The translations under genes and the position numbers were made by a program. Of a stretch of DNA of 64,000 nucleotides, positions 24,604 through 35,620 are shown in pieces (position 1 is the stretch's first letter; the number at the start of each line of letters is the position of its first letter). The stretch is from Brachynemurus nebulosus (lineage: Eukaryota > Arthropoda > Insecta > Neuroptera > Myrmeleontidae), in the NCBI GenBank assembly GCA_035578155.1, contig JAPWDM010000024.1:62001-126000 (forward strand). Reading direction: 5' to 3'. The notes under the pieces were generated by a model. It made no database searches. It was not told where the DNA came from and saw nothing but the letters and a program-made list of their open reading frames with translations.

Positions 24604-24655
24604 GCGTCATGACAGTGGCTGTAATAGCTGAATTTCATTCTGGAAATTCGCTAAA
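24260..24655 (+). mobile_element. family A copy, right part, with TA array
   Basis: Continues the copy begun at 18467: AGTTGACATAGAACAATAGT, GCATCCGACGTGTCTGGC, GAGAGTTATCCTGCGGACAC, (CA)n then (TA)n (24527-24602), then GACAGTGGCTGTAATAGCTG and the end CTGGAAATTCGCTAAA. Three overlapping frames at 24344-24716 are microsatellite artefacts. Confidence 0.7.
24527..24602. repeat. (TA)n microsatellite after (CA)n
   Basis: About 76 bp of TA directly following CACACACACACACACA, at the same point in family A as in the 20 kb stack. Confidence 0.95.
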
Positions 24656-24689
24656 GGCTAAATTTAGGATTTTTTTCAGCATTAAAATA

Positions 24690-25713
24690 AAATACAAACT
24701 TTTTAGTTTTTTTTAGATGTTCCTATTTGCATTTCACAATTAGATTGTACGAAATAGTATATTGTACAATAAGTGGGAAAAGAGGCTTATTTCTCACGAA
24801 TATGAGTTTGTTGCGAGCGAGTGCGACAATTCATATGAGTGAAAAATAAGCTTTTCCCACGTACTTTGCACTATACTTTTTCTACGAGCACATTTTTTTC
24901 GTAAAATTTAACATAAATAATTAAAATAAAATTTAAATAAGTACCTAGTAAAAAATTTTTAAATTTATAATGTCAGTGGTAAGATGTTCAAATTTTTGCC
25001 AAAGCATACTTTGAAACTATGGAAGCAATAATAAATAATCAACATACCTATGTATTTTTTTTTTAATTATTTATATGGATTCTATATTAAATCAATGACA
25101 TAGCCAACTTTTTTATTATGTTAAGCCGTGCGAAATACTTTCTCACGCTATTTCCGCACAGTGTGGGCAATTGTTAATTTTTACGTGTAGTTTTCCGTGC
25201 GCAAAATGTTACTTTTAATAGTAGGAGTGGAAAATAAATTTTTCTCATTCAATTTGACAATGCTTTGTTTATGTTTTTTGAGGTTAAAGTGAACTCCTCA
25301 AAAAAACATGAGTAAGTGGTGGGCAGTAGATCTCCATTTGTAATGATCGAAAATGCAAAAATCAACCATATTTTAGTTTTATAAAGTTGTCCTTATCGTC
25401 CGAACTAGGATTAAACATTTATGTTAATAAATAACAAAATGGAAGACTTTAAAAAAAAAATTTCAAAAATCGTGACTTTTTTCATTGAAAATCAAGGAAA
25501 AAAGTAAAAATTTATTATTAAAAATAAATGCTTCTAGTTCCAACGATAACGGATAACAATTAATGTATAGAACCACGTATTAAAATTATAGCCTGATCGG
25601 TTGATTAGAATTTTGTCTTTACTGCCTACCAGTCGAAAAAATGTAGTTTCTAGGGAAACTTGTTTAAAGTTTTATTAACAATTTTTTCATAAAATATACC
25701 TATCATAATTACG
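24690..25713 (+). mobile_element. family U copy 2, interrupted by a family I element
   Basis: 24690-24750 and 25236-25713 match the reverse of 54290-54730 (TTTGCATTTCACAATTAGAT; GTAAGTGGTGGGCAGTAGAT; AGCCTGATCGGTTGATTAG). The two blocks are contiguous in copy 1 but separated here by family I (24753-25235). Confidence 0.55.
24753..25235 (+). mobile_element. family I hairpin-ended repeat, copy 1
   Basis: Starts AATAGTATATTGTACAATAA, then a stem-loop with arms GTGGGAAAAG-GGCTTATTTCTCAC and its complement (24773-24861). It continues through CATACTTTGAAACTATGGAA to AGTAGGAGTGGAAAATAAA. Matches 39595-40085 in reverse. Confidence 0.6.
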
Positions 25714-25850
25714 AAATAGTATATTACGTGATTAAGATTGTAAGTTGCATATTACACACGAGGGAAAAAGTTACGCACTCGCCGCGCAAGAGTGTGTATT
25801 ACAAGAGTGTGTAATATGCCTTACAACCGAGTTACGTACTATAATTTGTT
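25713..25850. mobile_element. hairpin element with AATAGTA-type ends
   Basis: AATAGTATATTACGTGATTA at the left faces GAGTTACGTACTATAATTTG at the right. Inside, GTAAGTTGCATATTACACAC pairs with GTGTGTAATATGCCTTACAA. Similar hairpins stand at 56854, 57225 and 57735. Confidence 0.6.
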
Positions 25851-25940
25851 TACGACTAACTGGAAATTCACAATAAACGATAAAAATTTGGTACAAATCT
25901 ACAAATACCAATACATTAAAATTATGTAGTATTTATTAAA

Positions 25941-26360
25941 AACGCCGTGAGCAGCGGGGCCCCATCACGGTAGTCGAATTTTCCCCTTCATCTTCGGTAT
26001 TGAATGTCTACAAGCGATGTGATTGAAAGTCTACAACCGAATTGTCATTTTGTTGGTTTCAAAACTGGTGATGAGTGTTCGGCTGATCGAGGCTTTAAAA
26101 AAAGGTTTTAAGTATTTAAGGGCTGTATCTCAGTAAATTTCAATTTTGTGCCGAAAACAGGTAGCAGAAAAAAAGCCAACACAATTCGTACGAGGACATT
26201 CCTGCCCATGTTTATCCGCTAATTGCCTTTATGTTTTAGTTTTAAAAATTAAAAAAGGACCTTAAATAGTAAACTGGAAGGCCTTTATAAAGATATTTTT
26301 TCTTTCCAAAAAAATCCAAAATTTCTATTTTATAAATACTAAAAATCCAAAATTCCTAAT
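25941..26360 (+). mobile_element. family R repeat, copy 1
   Basis: Matches 60388-60820 in reverse: CGCCGTGAGCAGCGGGGC, ATTGAATGTCTACAAGCGAT, GGACATTCCTGCCCATGTTT. The terminal CCGTGA...TCACGG can form a short GC-rich hairpin. No protein encoded. Confidence 0.6.
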
Positions 26361-26504
26361 TTATAAATAAACAGTGACTTTAATAACATTTTTAAATTAC
26401 TTAATATGTATGTATTTCATTTGTCATAAAAGTAAGTTCACTTTTTTTTAAATTTTTTAAAATTACTATTCGCCTACTTGTATTTAGAATAAACATAATG
26501 CTTT

Positions 26505-27438
26505 TAAAACACATTTAACAATAGCATTCAATTCCGGTGTAAAAATGGGAGAAGTGGGGGGAAAAGTGATGCGGACTCCCTACAAGGTACTAGCTGGATA
26601 CTAACTGAATACACGTACAAAATTTCAGCCCTCTAGGTTTCCTTATGGAGTCTCTAGACATGTTAGAAAACAAGCAAAAAAATTAAGGAAATATTGGCGT
26701 AAAAATCGTGGGGGTAAGGGTTAAAAGTTGAAACCTCCAAAAAACAGTGTCTGGCTATTAGCTTAACCTGTACACCAAATTTCAGCCCTCTAGGTTTATT
26801 TGGGGAGATTTTGACCCGAACGAAACTGTTAAAAAACAAGAAAAATCATGTTCTTTTGGGTATAAAAATGGTGGGGGTAGGGGTTAAAAGTCGAGACCCC
26901 CAAAAGGCACCCCCTTGATACTAACTCAATCCGAATACAAAATTTCAGCTCTCTAGGTTTATTCGGGTGACCTGTGCGAGTGGTACAAACTTCGAAAACG
27001 TCGAAAATGCATGAAATTGTAGCTTAAAAATGAGGTGGGTGGAGGTAAAATATTAAAACCTCCAAAAAGCACAACCTAGGTACGAACTTTATCAACACAC
27101 CAAATTTCAACCCTCTACGTTAATTCTGGGGGGCTGGGGGCCTGTTAGATCCAGCGAAAATCGTTTTTCCCCCCTCTACTCCCACCATATCATCCTAGGA
27201 AGCTGAATTTTGGATATGTTGTAGATAATTGACCGAAACATTATTTAAAACCGGTTTGGAAAAGTTTTATTGCTTTTCCGCCCCCCACCACCCCCTTAAA
27301 GGTCGGGTCCGAAAAAAAATTTGCCCAAAATTTGACCCCACTTTGATAGTATTGTTGTGCATCGGAATAAGCCCCACTTACCAAATTTCATCTCTTAACT
27401 TCCATAGGGGGGCCCTACACATATTAAAAGGTTGCGGG

Positions 27439-27525
<87 letters not shown>

Positions 27526-27651
27526 CATCTTTTTTTTTTTACATAATCGTGTTCTACGGGTCCGAAAACGGATAGCGCCCCTGGTCTCGCCTCTCGCAGC
27601 TCTTATCGTATAGACTGTATAAGTCTAATTTTTCGGAGAAAATTCGACTAA
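26505..27651 (-). mobile_element. family E repeat, most complete copy, with TA array
   Basis: Reverse copy carrying all parts: 5' cap (27521-27651), TA array (27443-27520), a CCC-rich part and four diverged subunits near 27111, 26950, 26787 and 26627 (CCCTCTAGGTTTATT type, spacing about 160 bp), then the 3' part with GTGTAAAAATGGGAG. Total about 1.15 kb. A 105-residue frame (27229-27546) reads into the TA array and is not a gene. Confidence 0.6.
27443..27520. repeat. (TA)n microsatellite
   Basis: About 78 bp of pure TA at the fixed E-family position next to TCAGAC. Confidence 0.95.
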
Positions 27652-27799
27652 AAACAAAACGTAAACAATCAGTCGCTAGGTAAAATTTTTATACAGATTC
27701 TAACATAATATGTATCATGTATGTCACTGTAAAATATATAATATTTATAAGAATTAATAAAAGTGTAGTAGGCGTTGTTATTTTTAGGATACATGAGTG

Positions 27800-27915
27800 T
27801 AAAGGGCCATTTTTTGTACAGCTGGATATGTGGCTGTATGTAAAACGTAGCTTACTTAGATAGTATTGTGTACAATAAACAAGCAATTTCATGGTGGTCG
27901 TAAATAAAAATATTT
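27800..27915 (+). repeat. family S repeat fragment
   Basis: TAGCTTACTTAGATAGTATT, GTACAATAAACAAGCAATTT and CATGGTGGTCGTAAATAA match 57155-57220 and 57665-57735. In those two places the text is directly followed by an AATAGTA hairpin. Confidence 0.5.
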
Positions 27916-28137
27916 TCATAAAACATATATTTTTACTAGACATTGGACATAATGATCCCTAACAGAGTCGAAGTGTACAATATTTTGAACTGGTGGGCTA
28001 TAAATTCTTATACTTTTGTCATAATCGAAAAAATATTTTTAATCTCGTTTCAAAAGTCAATTTTATTGCTATTTACACTTAATTTTATAACTTTATGTAT
28101 ATCTAGTTCAGAAATATCTAGTTAAGAACAGATATTT

Positions 28138-28474
28138 TCAACAAAACATAAAAATTTTTGACCCCTCCCCCCTTAAAAATATTATGTACTCTAGCACTGT
28201 TAGGGGCCAATAAGTTTCATTCCCTGATTTACAGACATCAGCTACACCTGATTCATAGATAACCCTACCGGTTCTTCGTAAGCATTATTTTCTTGGAGCG
28301 GTAACACTATATATGCTATACTCTATACGCTCTTCTAACTGCTATAGCTTAGTAAGTAATTTGAATAATTTCGATCTACAATTTTCACAGTACATTCTCA
28401 ATGTATTTTTTTTTTTTTTAAATAAATATTAAAATTCGAAAATTTTTATTCGTTACATGGAAATACCGCCTTAA
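28138..28474 (+). mobile_element. family U copy 3, end fragment
   Basis: TGACCCCTCCCCCCTTAAAA, TATTATGTACTCTAGCAC and TTCCCTGATTTACAGAC match the reverse of 53930-54060. The end ATTCGAAAATTTTTATTCGT and AATACCGCCTTAA match the terminal repeat of U1. Confidence 0.55.
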
Positions 28475-29835
28475 TTCACAGGTATCATTAATCCATATGT
28501 GCACGCATACAAAAGAAAGACAGACAAACGCGCACACACGTAAGTCATCAAACCTACAATTTAAATAGAATATATAATTAACATTGACACTACTTGCCTT
28601 GCTTATATAATTATAAGTATTAATTTTAGTGTGTATGTAAAACACAATGCAATTATATCAAGAATGATATGACGTCCTATGTGAAAAGCACGTCCGAGTG
28701 ACGAAATTGCTATTACATAGTTTATTAACGCATTCCAATCCTTTTTTACGAGTATATTGCCACCTGATCCGAATTAAGTCTAAGTAATTAAAGCTAAGTA
28801 AACACTTACCATTTTTATAATGTCCCAGCTGCATTTTGTCTCAAAATATTCACATAAAATTGACAAAAATAATATGGGAGAGAAAACGATGTCGGACGGG
28901 TTCCGACAAGTGATGTACATCCAACACATGATTGGAAAAAGTTAACTAAATCAACAGTTCTCAACCTTTTTTCTCCCACATACCCCTTGACTAGACTTTT
29001 CGTTTCTGAGTAGGTACTCCCAGTCTCCCAAAACCGAGTTTTCAAGTCCTTGTAACCACTGCTCTTGTTTAAATGATAAAAGCTAATAATTCCAAATATT
29101 ATAGACATAAGAAATCCTTTCGTAGTAAGTAATTTTACAAAGGACATTTTAAACGGAACGTCCTAAAATAAAATAACCAAAAATAGAAATTTTATTTTAT
29201 TTCCTTTTATTTCAATTGTTTTATTTGAACAGCCTCACGTAACGCCAAATCAAATAATAAAATGATGGTCTCCTTTCAATCACATTTTAAATAAAAACAT
29301 TAGTTTTGGAGATTTATAGAACTTGTGATTTCTATTGTTTTTTTTTTTCTTTTCATTTCCCTTGTTGAACCATAATTACAATTTTTTGTGTTTTGATTGA
29401 GATATTTTATGTCTTTGTGTTAAGATTTAAATTAATTAGTTGACATAAATAAACCCATAAACAGACAGAGGACAGAGGTACAATACGTATCTCTCCACTA
29501 CTGGAATCAGTGTAACCAGTAAGAGATAGAAAATATGTTATATACGTGCACGGTGTTTACTTTGTATTGGCGCGTTAAACTGTGTATGTGTGCGTAATCG
29601 AAATAGAGGTGACAGTCACGTGACCCTACTTCGCATACATATGTGTGATACCACAACACTGCGTGTGGGGGTTCTACAGTGCTAACAACAATCAAATCCA
29701 TTGTTGTTTGACTGACCTACAGTCGGTGAGTGTCACTGAGGCACTACGAGCCTAAGGTACACAAAAATGCACACTGCAGATTTCATGATAGAGATAGTTG
29801 CTGTGTCTCCATTACTCCAAGCATAAACATATATT
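28475..29835. other. unassigned region with a possible hAT end
   Basis: Mostly nothing recognised. Near 28951-29035, ACAGTTCTCAACCTTTTTTC and a GTA-CTCCCAGTCTCCC stretch resemble hAT-type ends that start CAG-G-TTCTCAA, but no partner end was found. The 110-residue minus-strand frame at 28815-29147 crosses this piece and is unlikely to be a gene. Confidence 0.3.
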
Positions 29836-29837
29836 TA

Positions 29838-30744
29838 AGGTAACTATGGATAATAAGGCCTAGTTACGGAAGATCTTACATAAACTGAAAAATACTGCAG
29901 AAAATCAATTTTTTTATTAATAAATCGACTCGAAATGTGTCAGTCAACCAACAAAAAAAAATTAAATTAAGAATTAAGATGTTGAATTAAAAAATATTTA
30001 ACATTTTTGAAAATTACGTTCTTATGTCTTATTTTACTATAGTAGGGTATTAAGGCCTATTACAAAAATCAACAAAAAGAACAAAAAAAAAAACAACAAA
30101 AACTAAAATTCTAAACACTGTTTGGTAAAAATCTTCATCATTGTAGTCAGAATTCAAGGAATAAACCATGTAGTAGTCGCTTCTTTTAATACGCTTAATT
30201 GATATTTGCCCAGAATGAACGCTTGCTTCAGATGTTGATACTACACATGATGAATACGTCTTCGGTGAGTTGGAGGTCTGCACATTTTCATCGTTGTTAT
30301 TAGGGATTATTTGCATTGGAACTTCGGTCAATATTGAGGACACAAAAGCAGTTTTAGTTACCAGGAACATAATAAGACCTAGGTGTAATTTTGATAGGTT
30401 TTATCTATTTGCCGCCGACATTCAAATAAATAAGAAAAAATATTTAAAAATTATTTTAGCAGATTTGTTTAGTGAACTGAACTAAAGAACAAAATCAGTT
30501 GAACAAAAAAATAATTAACAGTATTAATATCAAAAATATTTAAGATAATTTTCGTTGAAATTTTATTATTCGATCGATACAACCTTCCCTCAAAACATAA
30601 GACTCATTACTGGAGTAATGAGTTACAATTTGTTAGTGTCTGAGGCTTGCATGCGTGAAACACTGGTTCTACTGTACGAATATTTGAACGATTTATGAAT
30701 TTTAGGTTCTATTATTCGACAGGCCTTATTATCCGCAGTTACCT
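29838..30744 (-). mobile_element. TA-flanked transposon family M, copy 1
   Basis: TIRs AGGTAACTATGGATAATAAG and, complemented from the right, AGGTAACTGCGGATAATAAG, followed by GCCT. TA dinucleotides flank both ends (29836-29837 and 30745-30746). About 907 bp. A second copy at 59456-60382 matches throughout. The AATAAGGCC word recurs at both ends, as in family N, which carries a pogo-type HTH. A degenerate transposase-like frame lies on the minus strand. Confidence 0.65.
30050..30370 (-). pseudogene. transposase-like frame fragment in family M
   Basis: A 106-residue open frame on the minus strand. The stretch VVSTSEASVHSGQIS followed by RIKRS and an acidic SLNSDYNDEDFYQ tail has a counterpart in copy M2 (59690-59960, minus strand). 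There the same residues are largely kept (SEANVHSGQIS; SLDSDDNDEHSYQ) although stops and shifts are present. I infer a decayed coding region, possibly the C-terminal part of the element's transposase. No catalytic residues are visible, and the N-terminal HTH seen in family N is absent. Confidence 0.35.
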
Positions 30745-30887
30745 TATACCAATGAAATCATATCATTTTTGAAGTAACATTTTTGAAAATACACTATCAT
30801 TAAAATGATGTGGTATTCATATTAAGTGATGCGAGGTGCATGACATGTATGAAAATGTTAGATAAAAGAAATTATGTGTGTATATTG

Positions 30888-31500
30888 TACACTAGCTGTA
30901 CCCGTGACGTCGTTCGCGCGACGAATTGTTATAAACTCAATGAGAAGTATATATGTAAGTGTAATAATTATACAGAACTGGCATAGAACAATAATTTTTG
31001 CGTAATGCATGCACATGCTCAAAATGGTTCTTCTATTTTCCCGTGGGAATGAGAAATTTTCTTGTAATAAAACGTATCCTAAGTGTTGACGCAGGTAATA
31101 AGCTATCACCACACCAAATTTTATCAAAATCCTTTCAATAGTTTTTGCGTAATGTGTACACATGCTCAAAATAGTTTTTATATTTTCCCGTGGGAATGAG
31201 ACACTTTCCCGGATTAGAGGGTATCTTGGATGCTGATTCAGGCAATAACTTACCGCCATACCAAATTTTATTAAAATCCGTCAAATAGTTTTTGCGTAAT
31301 GTGTGCACATGCTCAGAATGGGTTTTCTGTTTTCTCGTGGGACTGAGACATTTTCCCGGAAAAAAAGTATCCTAGATTTTGACCCAGGTAATAAGTTATC
31401 ATAAACCCAAATTTCATTAAAATCTGTCCAATAGTTTTCACGTGATGCGTGAACAGACAGACAAACAGAGAGACAAAAATTTCAAAGATCGCTGTCTTGA
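30888..31500 (+). mobile_element. LINE-tail-like repeat containing a 147-bp tandem array
   Basis: Opens CTAGCTGTACCCGTGACGTC and GTTCGCGCGAC, a start common in insect repeats. It ends in a GACAGACAGACAAACAGAG stretch and AAAATTTCAAAG. Three tandem units are anchored on TTTTTGCGTAATG (30995, 31142, 31289) with a fourth anchor TTTTCACGTGATG (31435), so the period is 147, 147, 146 bp. The 133-residue minus-strand frame (30858-31259) is explained by the period being divisible by three and is not considered a gene. Confidence 0.6.
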
Positions 31501-32679
31501 TATCTACATCGATAACTATTTACAGTACCAGTACAATTTTCAAAAAATATTCAATGTGCAGAAACGGTCTCGTTACAGTTTTATTATATGTCTAGATGTA
31601 TGTTAAGCGCACATTGTCACTAGCAAAATAACTATTATAATATAAATATTAACATTTCACTAAGGACATGAGGTTATTGTACAATATATAATATACGATA
31701 ATACTTTCATAAACTATGTACATATCGGAGTCAGTACCTACTAAGCATGCAACTTTATATTGTTGAAAATTTAATATTAACAAAATCGTCGAGATTTCCT
31801 TACGATGATAAATATAATATATATGTATATTTTCATATACTCGTTGTTTCAACTATACCTCATTTCAGATACAATTGATCATGGGTTTTCGTTAAAAAAT
31901 TAAATAATTCTTATATTCGAAACAAATCAATCTTCTATTCTTTTCTAAAATAAACTGCAAAATTAACATTTACATAAATGCAATAATTAAAGAGATAAAG
32001 CCAAGAAAACGGAAATTATTTAAATTCAAAGTGACGAAGCATGGTTAAATTTAACTGAAATGAACCATACGATTCTATATCACTAAAAATGCATATAGCT
32101 TACAGTGAATTTCAGTTATACATATAATAACGACGCGACGAAGGAAATATGAAGATTTAGTCGCTGTAATAAAATACTAAATAAATTTAAGTACTAAATA
32201 ATGATTTAATGGTTGAAAGATTGTTAATAAAATATTTAGTCAAACAAAAAGCAACGTAATATCTTTTCTTCTCAGCTCACAAAAAATTTGGCACTTGCGC
32301 ACGGTAAGACAAATCGGGACCGGCCCAACCAAAAGTGAGGTCTCGTACAAAATTGACTTGCGGGGTCTTGAAACAAATTTCTTACAACCAAATAACATTG
32401 CACTTTACTATTTTTGCATGCACAAATTCATATAGTAAGAGGTGGGATGAGTCATATGGGAATGATTTGGGAATTTAGAACAAATTTTTCCCTATGAACA
32501 ATAGAGAACGTGACTTTTCAACGAGGTTACCGGCATAATATGTCTTCAATATACACAATATGCTTTTATAAATAAGTTCAATTGATAAAAAGAAAAAATC
32601 TGTGAACAAAATGTATAGTTGCTTTCGTTTTATTAGGTTACAATTGCAACGACTAATCGCTTATTTATATGTGGTTTTT
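31501..32679. other. mostly unassigned; includes repeat at 31889-31965
   Basis: 31889-31965 is the second copy of the 4891-4965 repeat (TTCGAAACAAATCAAT). Nothing else recognised in this 1.2 kb. Confidence 0.4.
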
Positions 32680-32836
32680 ATTAGCGAATTTTCGAATCAA
32701 AAATTCAGCTATTATGGCCATTGTCATGACGTAACTTGAGTCCGAGACTATGATAGAAATTTGGTTTCCGAGAAAAACAAATTTTTGTAAACTGAAATTC
32801 GCTACGTTATTCAGGAAGCTGTAACAGGAATATTTC
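32680..32836 (-). mobile_element. family A, short internally deleted copy
   Basis: About 157 bp with both ends: TTAGCGAATTTTCGAATCAA on one side and GAAATTCGCTACGTTATTCA on the other. AGTCCGAGACTATGATAGAA lies between them, as in the long copies' right half. Confidence 0.6.
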
Positions 32837-33714
32837 GTTTTCAAAAATATTTCAATCAAACTCGTTAATACTGCCATAATTTAAATTGATGGGTAATATT
32901 AATTTGATAGATAAAATTACTAAATAGGTAAATCGATCTTGGTTAATACTAGATTCCAAGTAAAATTTTATTATCTTTAATCTTGAAAAAGATTCTTCTG
33001 TAGATACAATGGTAATACATATATTATAGTTAGTAAAATTAATACTTATAATTTTCAGAATAGTAACAAAATTTGAATAAAATTCAAATAAATGACATAT
33101 CGTCGCCGTTACTTCAAAACGTCGTATGTCAAAAAAAGGCATTTGTCAGAAATTGAAAAAAGCCGTTTTATTCTTTACGCTACAATTCTTTTTGGTTGCT
33201 TTGTTTATTGAATTATCAAGAATTTTTGGTGATATATTATTAGTGTTATTTATTGTTTATTAAAGTACCTGTATTTTTAAAGCACCGTACGACATATGAC
33301 GCATTGCCAAATGAAAAAATGGCCATATACAAAATATTTTCAAGTGCGCATTCTCTATTTCACTGTAGTCCTTAGGAATTTTGGCTATTATATAGCAAAT
33401 ATGATTTTGATTACTATAGCACTGTTAACAGAAAATTACATATTTTTGACATACGACATATTGAAGTAACGGCGACGATATATTATTTGAAACAAATATT
33501 TGAAAATTGTAATTCTGGAACGGAAAACTCGAAAAATTTTGATTTTATTAAATAAATCAATATCGTCTCGCAAGGGTTACAGTTAAGGTTTTGAATTTGT
33601 AAAATCAGTCAGTAGCGCGGTGCTACATGATTTCCAAATTCCATCACCCTCGGGCTGCCCCTAAGACAGATCAATAATATACTCTGCAAAATATTTCAAA
33701 TATTTCGATGCAAG
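32837..33714. other. unassigned stretch with an inverted duplication
   Basis: CGTCGCCGTTACTTCAAAAC followed by GTCGTATGTC (33100-33131) is complementary to GACATACGACATATTGAAGT and AACGGCGACGA (33448-33478). They flank about 320 bp, suggesting a small element with inverted ends. GTACGACATATGAC occurs again near 33287. No gene. Confidence 0.45.
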
Positions 33715-33715
33715 T

Positions 33716-33804
<89 letters not shown>

Positions 33805-33812
33805 CACATATA

Positions 33813-33876
<64 letters not shown>
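33715..33876. repeat. (TA)n microsatellite abutting element N
   Basis: About 160 bp of TA with a few C/CA interruptions (around 33798-33832). Its last TA is the flank of element N. Three long Ile-Tyr frames here are artefacts. Confidence 0.95.
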
Positions 33877-33881
<5 letters not shown>

Positions 33882-35229
33882 CCTAAGGCAATTAAGGCCC
33901 ACCTAAGCAAAATATGCTTATTATTTATATATCTTATAAAATATCAAATATATAGTATTTAATTATAAAAATTTACTTATTTTTTGATAAAAATTCCTAA
34001 AAAAATTAATGAATTTGTAATTATACAAGTCAAAAATTTGATTCTAAAAAGTGTCTGCAATTGGGCTTTATTTCCGACTGGTGTAGAAAATAAGGCCCAC
34101 CTATTACAACTGCCTGAAATAGTACATTTATTATTTTTTTTTTTTAAATTAATTGGGGGATTTTAATTACTTTAAGAATAACTTGAACTTGAAAATACTT
34201 TAAGAATAACTTGAACTTATGTATCAAAATATTTTGTTATTTTTACACGTTCAAAAAAGTTTCGAAAATCCTTGAATCCCGCTTGACTGCGTGACTCTTA
34301 TTGAAAACAACAATAAAAAAAATTACCTAAGTCATTATTTTTAATTTTTAATTTTTTTATCATATTTTTCGCATAAGTCAAGTATTAGGTGTTTGAATAT
34401 ATTAAGTCGAAATAAATAAATATTAAATCTAAGAGTTCTTCTTAGAATTCCGAATCTCCTTGTAACCTCTCTTTGATTGCTATGTCGAGTGACATAGCTT
34501 AAGGCTGATGCCAGTGCTTCCTCAGACCACAACGCTCTCATCTTTTTATCAGCCATACTTCCAAACACTAAGGAATAAAAATAAAAATTCGACCAAACCA
34601 ACTAAAACTGATCTGGCATCATTAAACAAATGCAACAAATAAATCAAAATTAAATGTACTTAGTTTTTTGTCCTTTTTCCTTTTTGTTGTTTTTATATCA
34701 GAGTAACTATAAATATTTAAGGTTGTGCGTCTAATTTTGCTTCATTTGTTAATGACTTCAGACCTGTTTTAATTGATTTGACTTTGTAGTGTTTGATTTT
34801 AATTGTGTTGGTAATAAAGCCCAAACAAAATTTGCATGGGCCTTATTAACAACATGTCAATATTTATGCTTATATACATTTTATATAAATACTTTAGAAA
34901 TAAACTAAATTAATTGATGTAAAACTTAAAGAATATTAATTTTTTTCAATTTTGATAACAATTTGAAAGAAACATACCTTTCAAAAATCATTAATATAAC
35001 ACTCACAATGTGCACAATTTTTATATCAACGAACGAAAATGTAACCTCTAAATTTGTTTGTTAAAATATGACATGAGTTTGTTACTCTGAGTGGCTCAAC
35101 TTTTGTATCTGGTTTTGAAATGATTGAAAGTTCATTTTAAACTTGTTGATAAGTTAGAGAACTTTTCTGGGTAAGAAATATAGCTAATGGGCCTTATTAC
35201 CCGCTGGGCCTTAAATGCCTTAGGTACCT
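33877..35229 (-). mobile_element. pogo-like DNA transposon N, defective, TA-flanked
   Basis: 1353 bp bounded by AGGTACCTAAGGCAATTAAG and, complemented from the right, AGGTACCTAAGGCATTTAAG. TA flanks both ends (33875-33876 and 35230-35231). The TTAAGGCCCA/AATAAGGCCCA word recurs near 33891, 34090, 34842, 35187 and 35204, like transposase-binding subterminal repeats. The minus strand encodes a Psq-type HTH (34428-34556). The catalytic DDE part is missing, so this is a deletion derivative. Pogo-group elements use TA targets, which fits. Confidence 0.7.
34341..34556 (-). pseudogene. N-terminal Psq-type HTH of a pogo-like transposase
   Basis: The open frame extends to 34601, but the likely start is the second Met (ATG at 34556, context GGAAGTATGG), giving MADKKMRALWSEEALASALS. 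The order KK-x-WSEEAL-x-SAL, then SNQREVTRRFGI and RRTLR, matches helix-turn-helix domains of the Psq/CENP-B group used by pogo and Tigger transposases to bind their inverted repeats. After TLR the sequence becomes hydrophobic and low-complexity (FNIYLFRLNIF) and ends within 30 residues. Such proteins normally continue into a second HTH and a DDE domain, so this is a truncated remnant. It sits centrally in element N, which supports the assignment. Confidence 0.6.
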
Positions 35230-35309
35230 TATATATTATTTTATTAAATAACAATTTATAATTAATTATGTATTCTGTCATTTCGCTTAATACAGTATTT
35301 ATTTTCTCT

Positions 35310-35510
35310 GCCAGCGCTCGCTCTAGCATTTACGTCGACTCGGACACAAAGAAACAATTCCGCCCCGGCAACCTTATTCTTTTTTTGCTGGTCAGTTTTA
35401 AAAATGCCGCCCTCTCTGTTCCTTGAATTCTCTTGAATTTTACGAAATGCCGCCCCTCCATAAAATTTGCCTCGCCCCTCCCCTAGAGTGGGCCGTGTTT
35501 CTGCTCTATG
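35310..35510 (+). repeat. GC-rich repeat fragment similar to 1-290
   Basis: AAAAATGCCGCCCTCTCTG, GAAATGCCGCCCCTCCATAA and TCGCCCCTCCCCTAGAGTGG stand out against the AT-rich surroundings and resemble 190-262. Probably part of a hAT-type non-autonomous element; ends not resolved. Confidence 0.35.
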
Positions 35511-35620
35511 AGTTGTTCTATCGTTTTACATAAAGTTTTAAACGTAAAATACTTTCCCGATTAAAAACGAAGGTAAATAATACAAAAAAGTCTCCTGAGT
35601 AATTTTGTAAAACATTGATA

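Noticed and set aside
25941..25985. Helitron 3' end suggested by the GC-rich CCGTGA/TCACGG hairpin of family R
   Set aside because: No CTRR terminus follows the hairpin in either copy and no TC start was found.
28815..29147. 110-residue minus-strand frame
   Set aside because: No domain, overlaps a hAT-like repeat end, and composition is not convincing.
30858..31259. 133-residue minus-strand frame
   Set aside because: Explained by a 147-bp tandem repeat whose length is a multiple of three; the text is a LINE-tail-like repeat.
33671..33962. Long Ile-Tyr open frames on both strands (also near 6349, 11813, 24344, 27229, 62169)
   Set aside because: They are read-through of (TA)n arrays and have no coding meaning.
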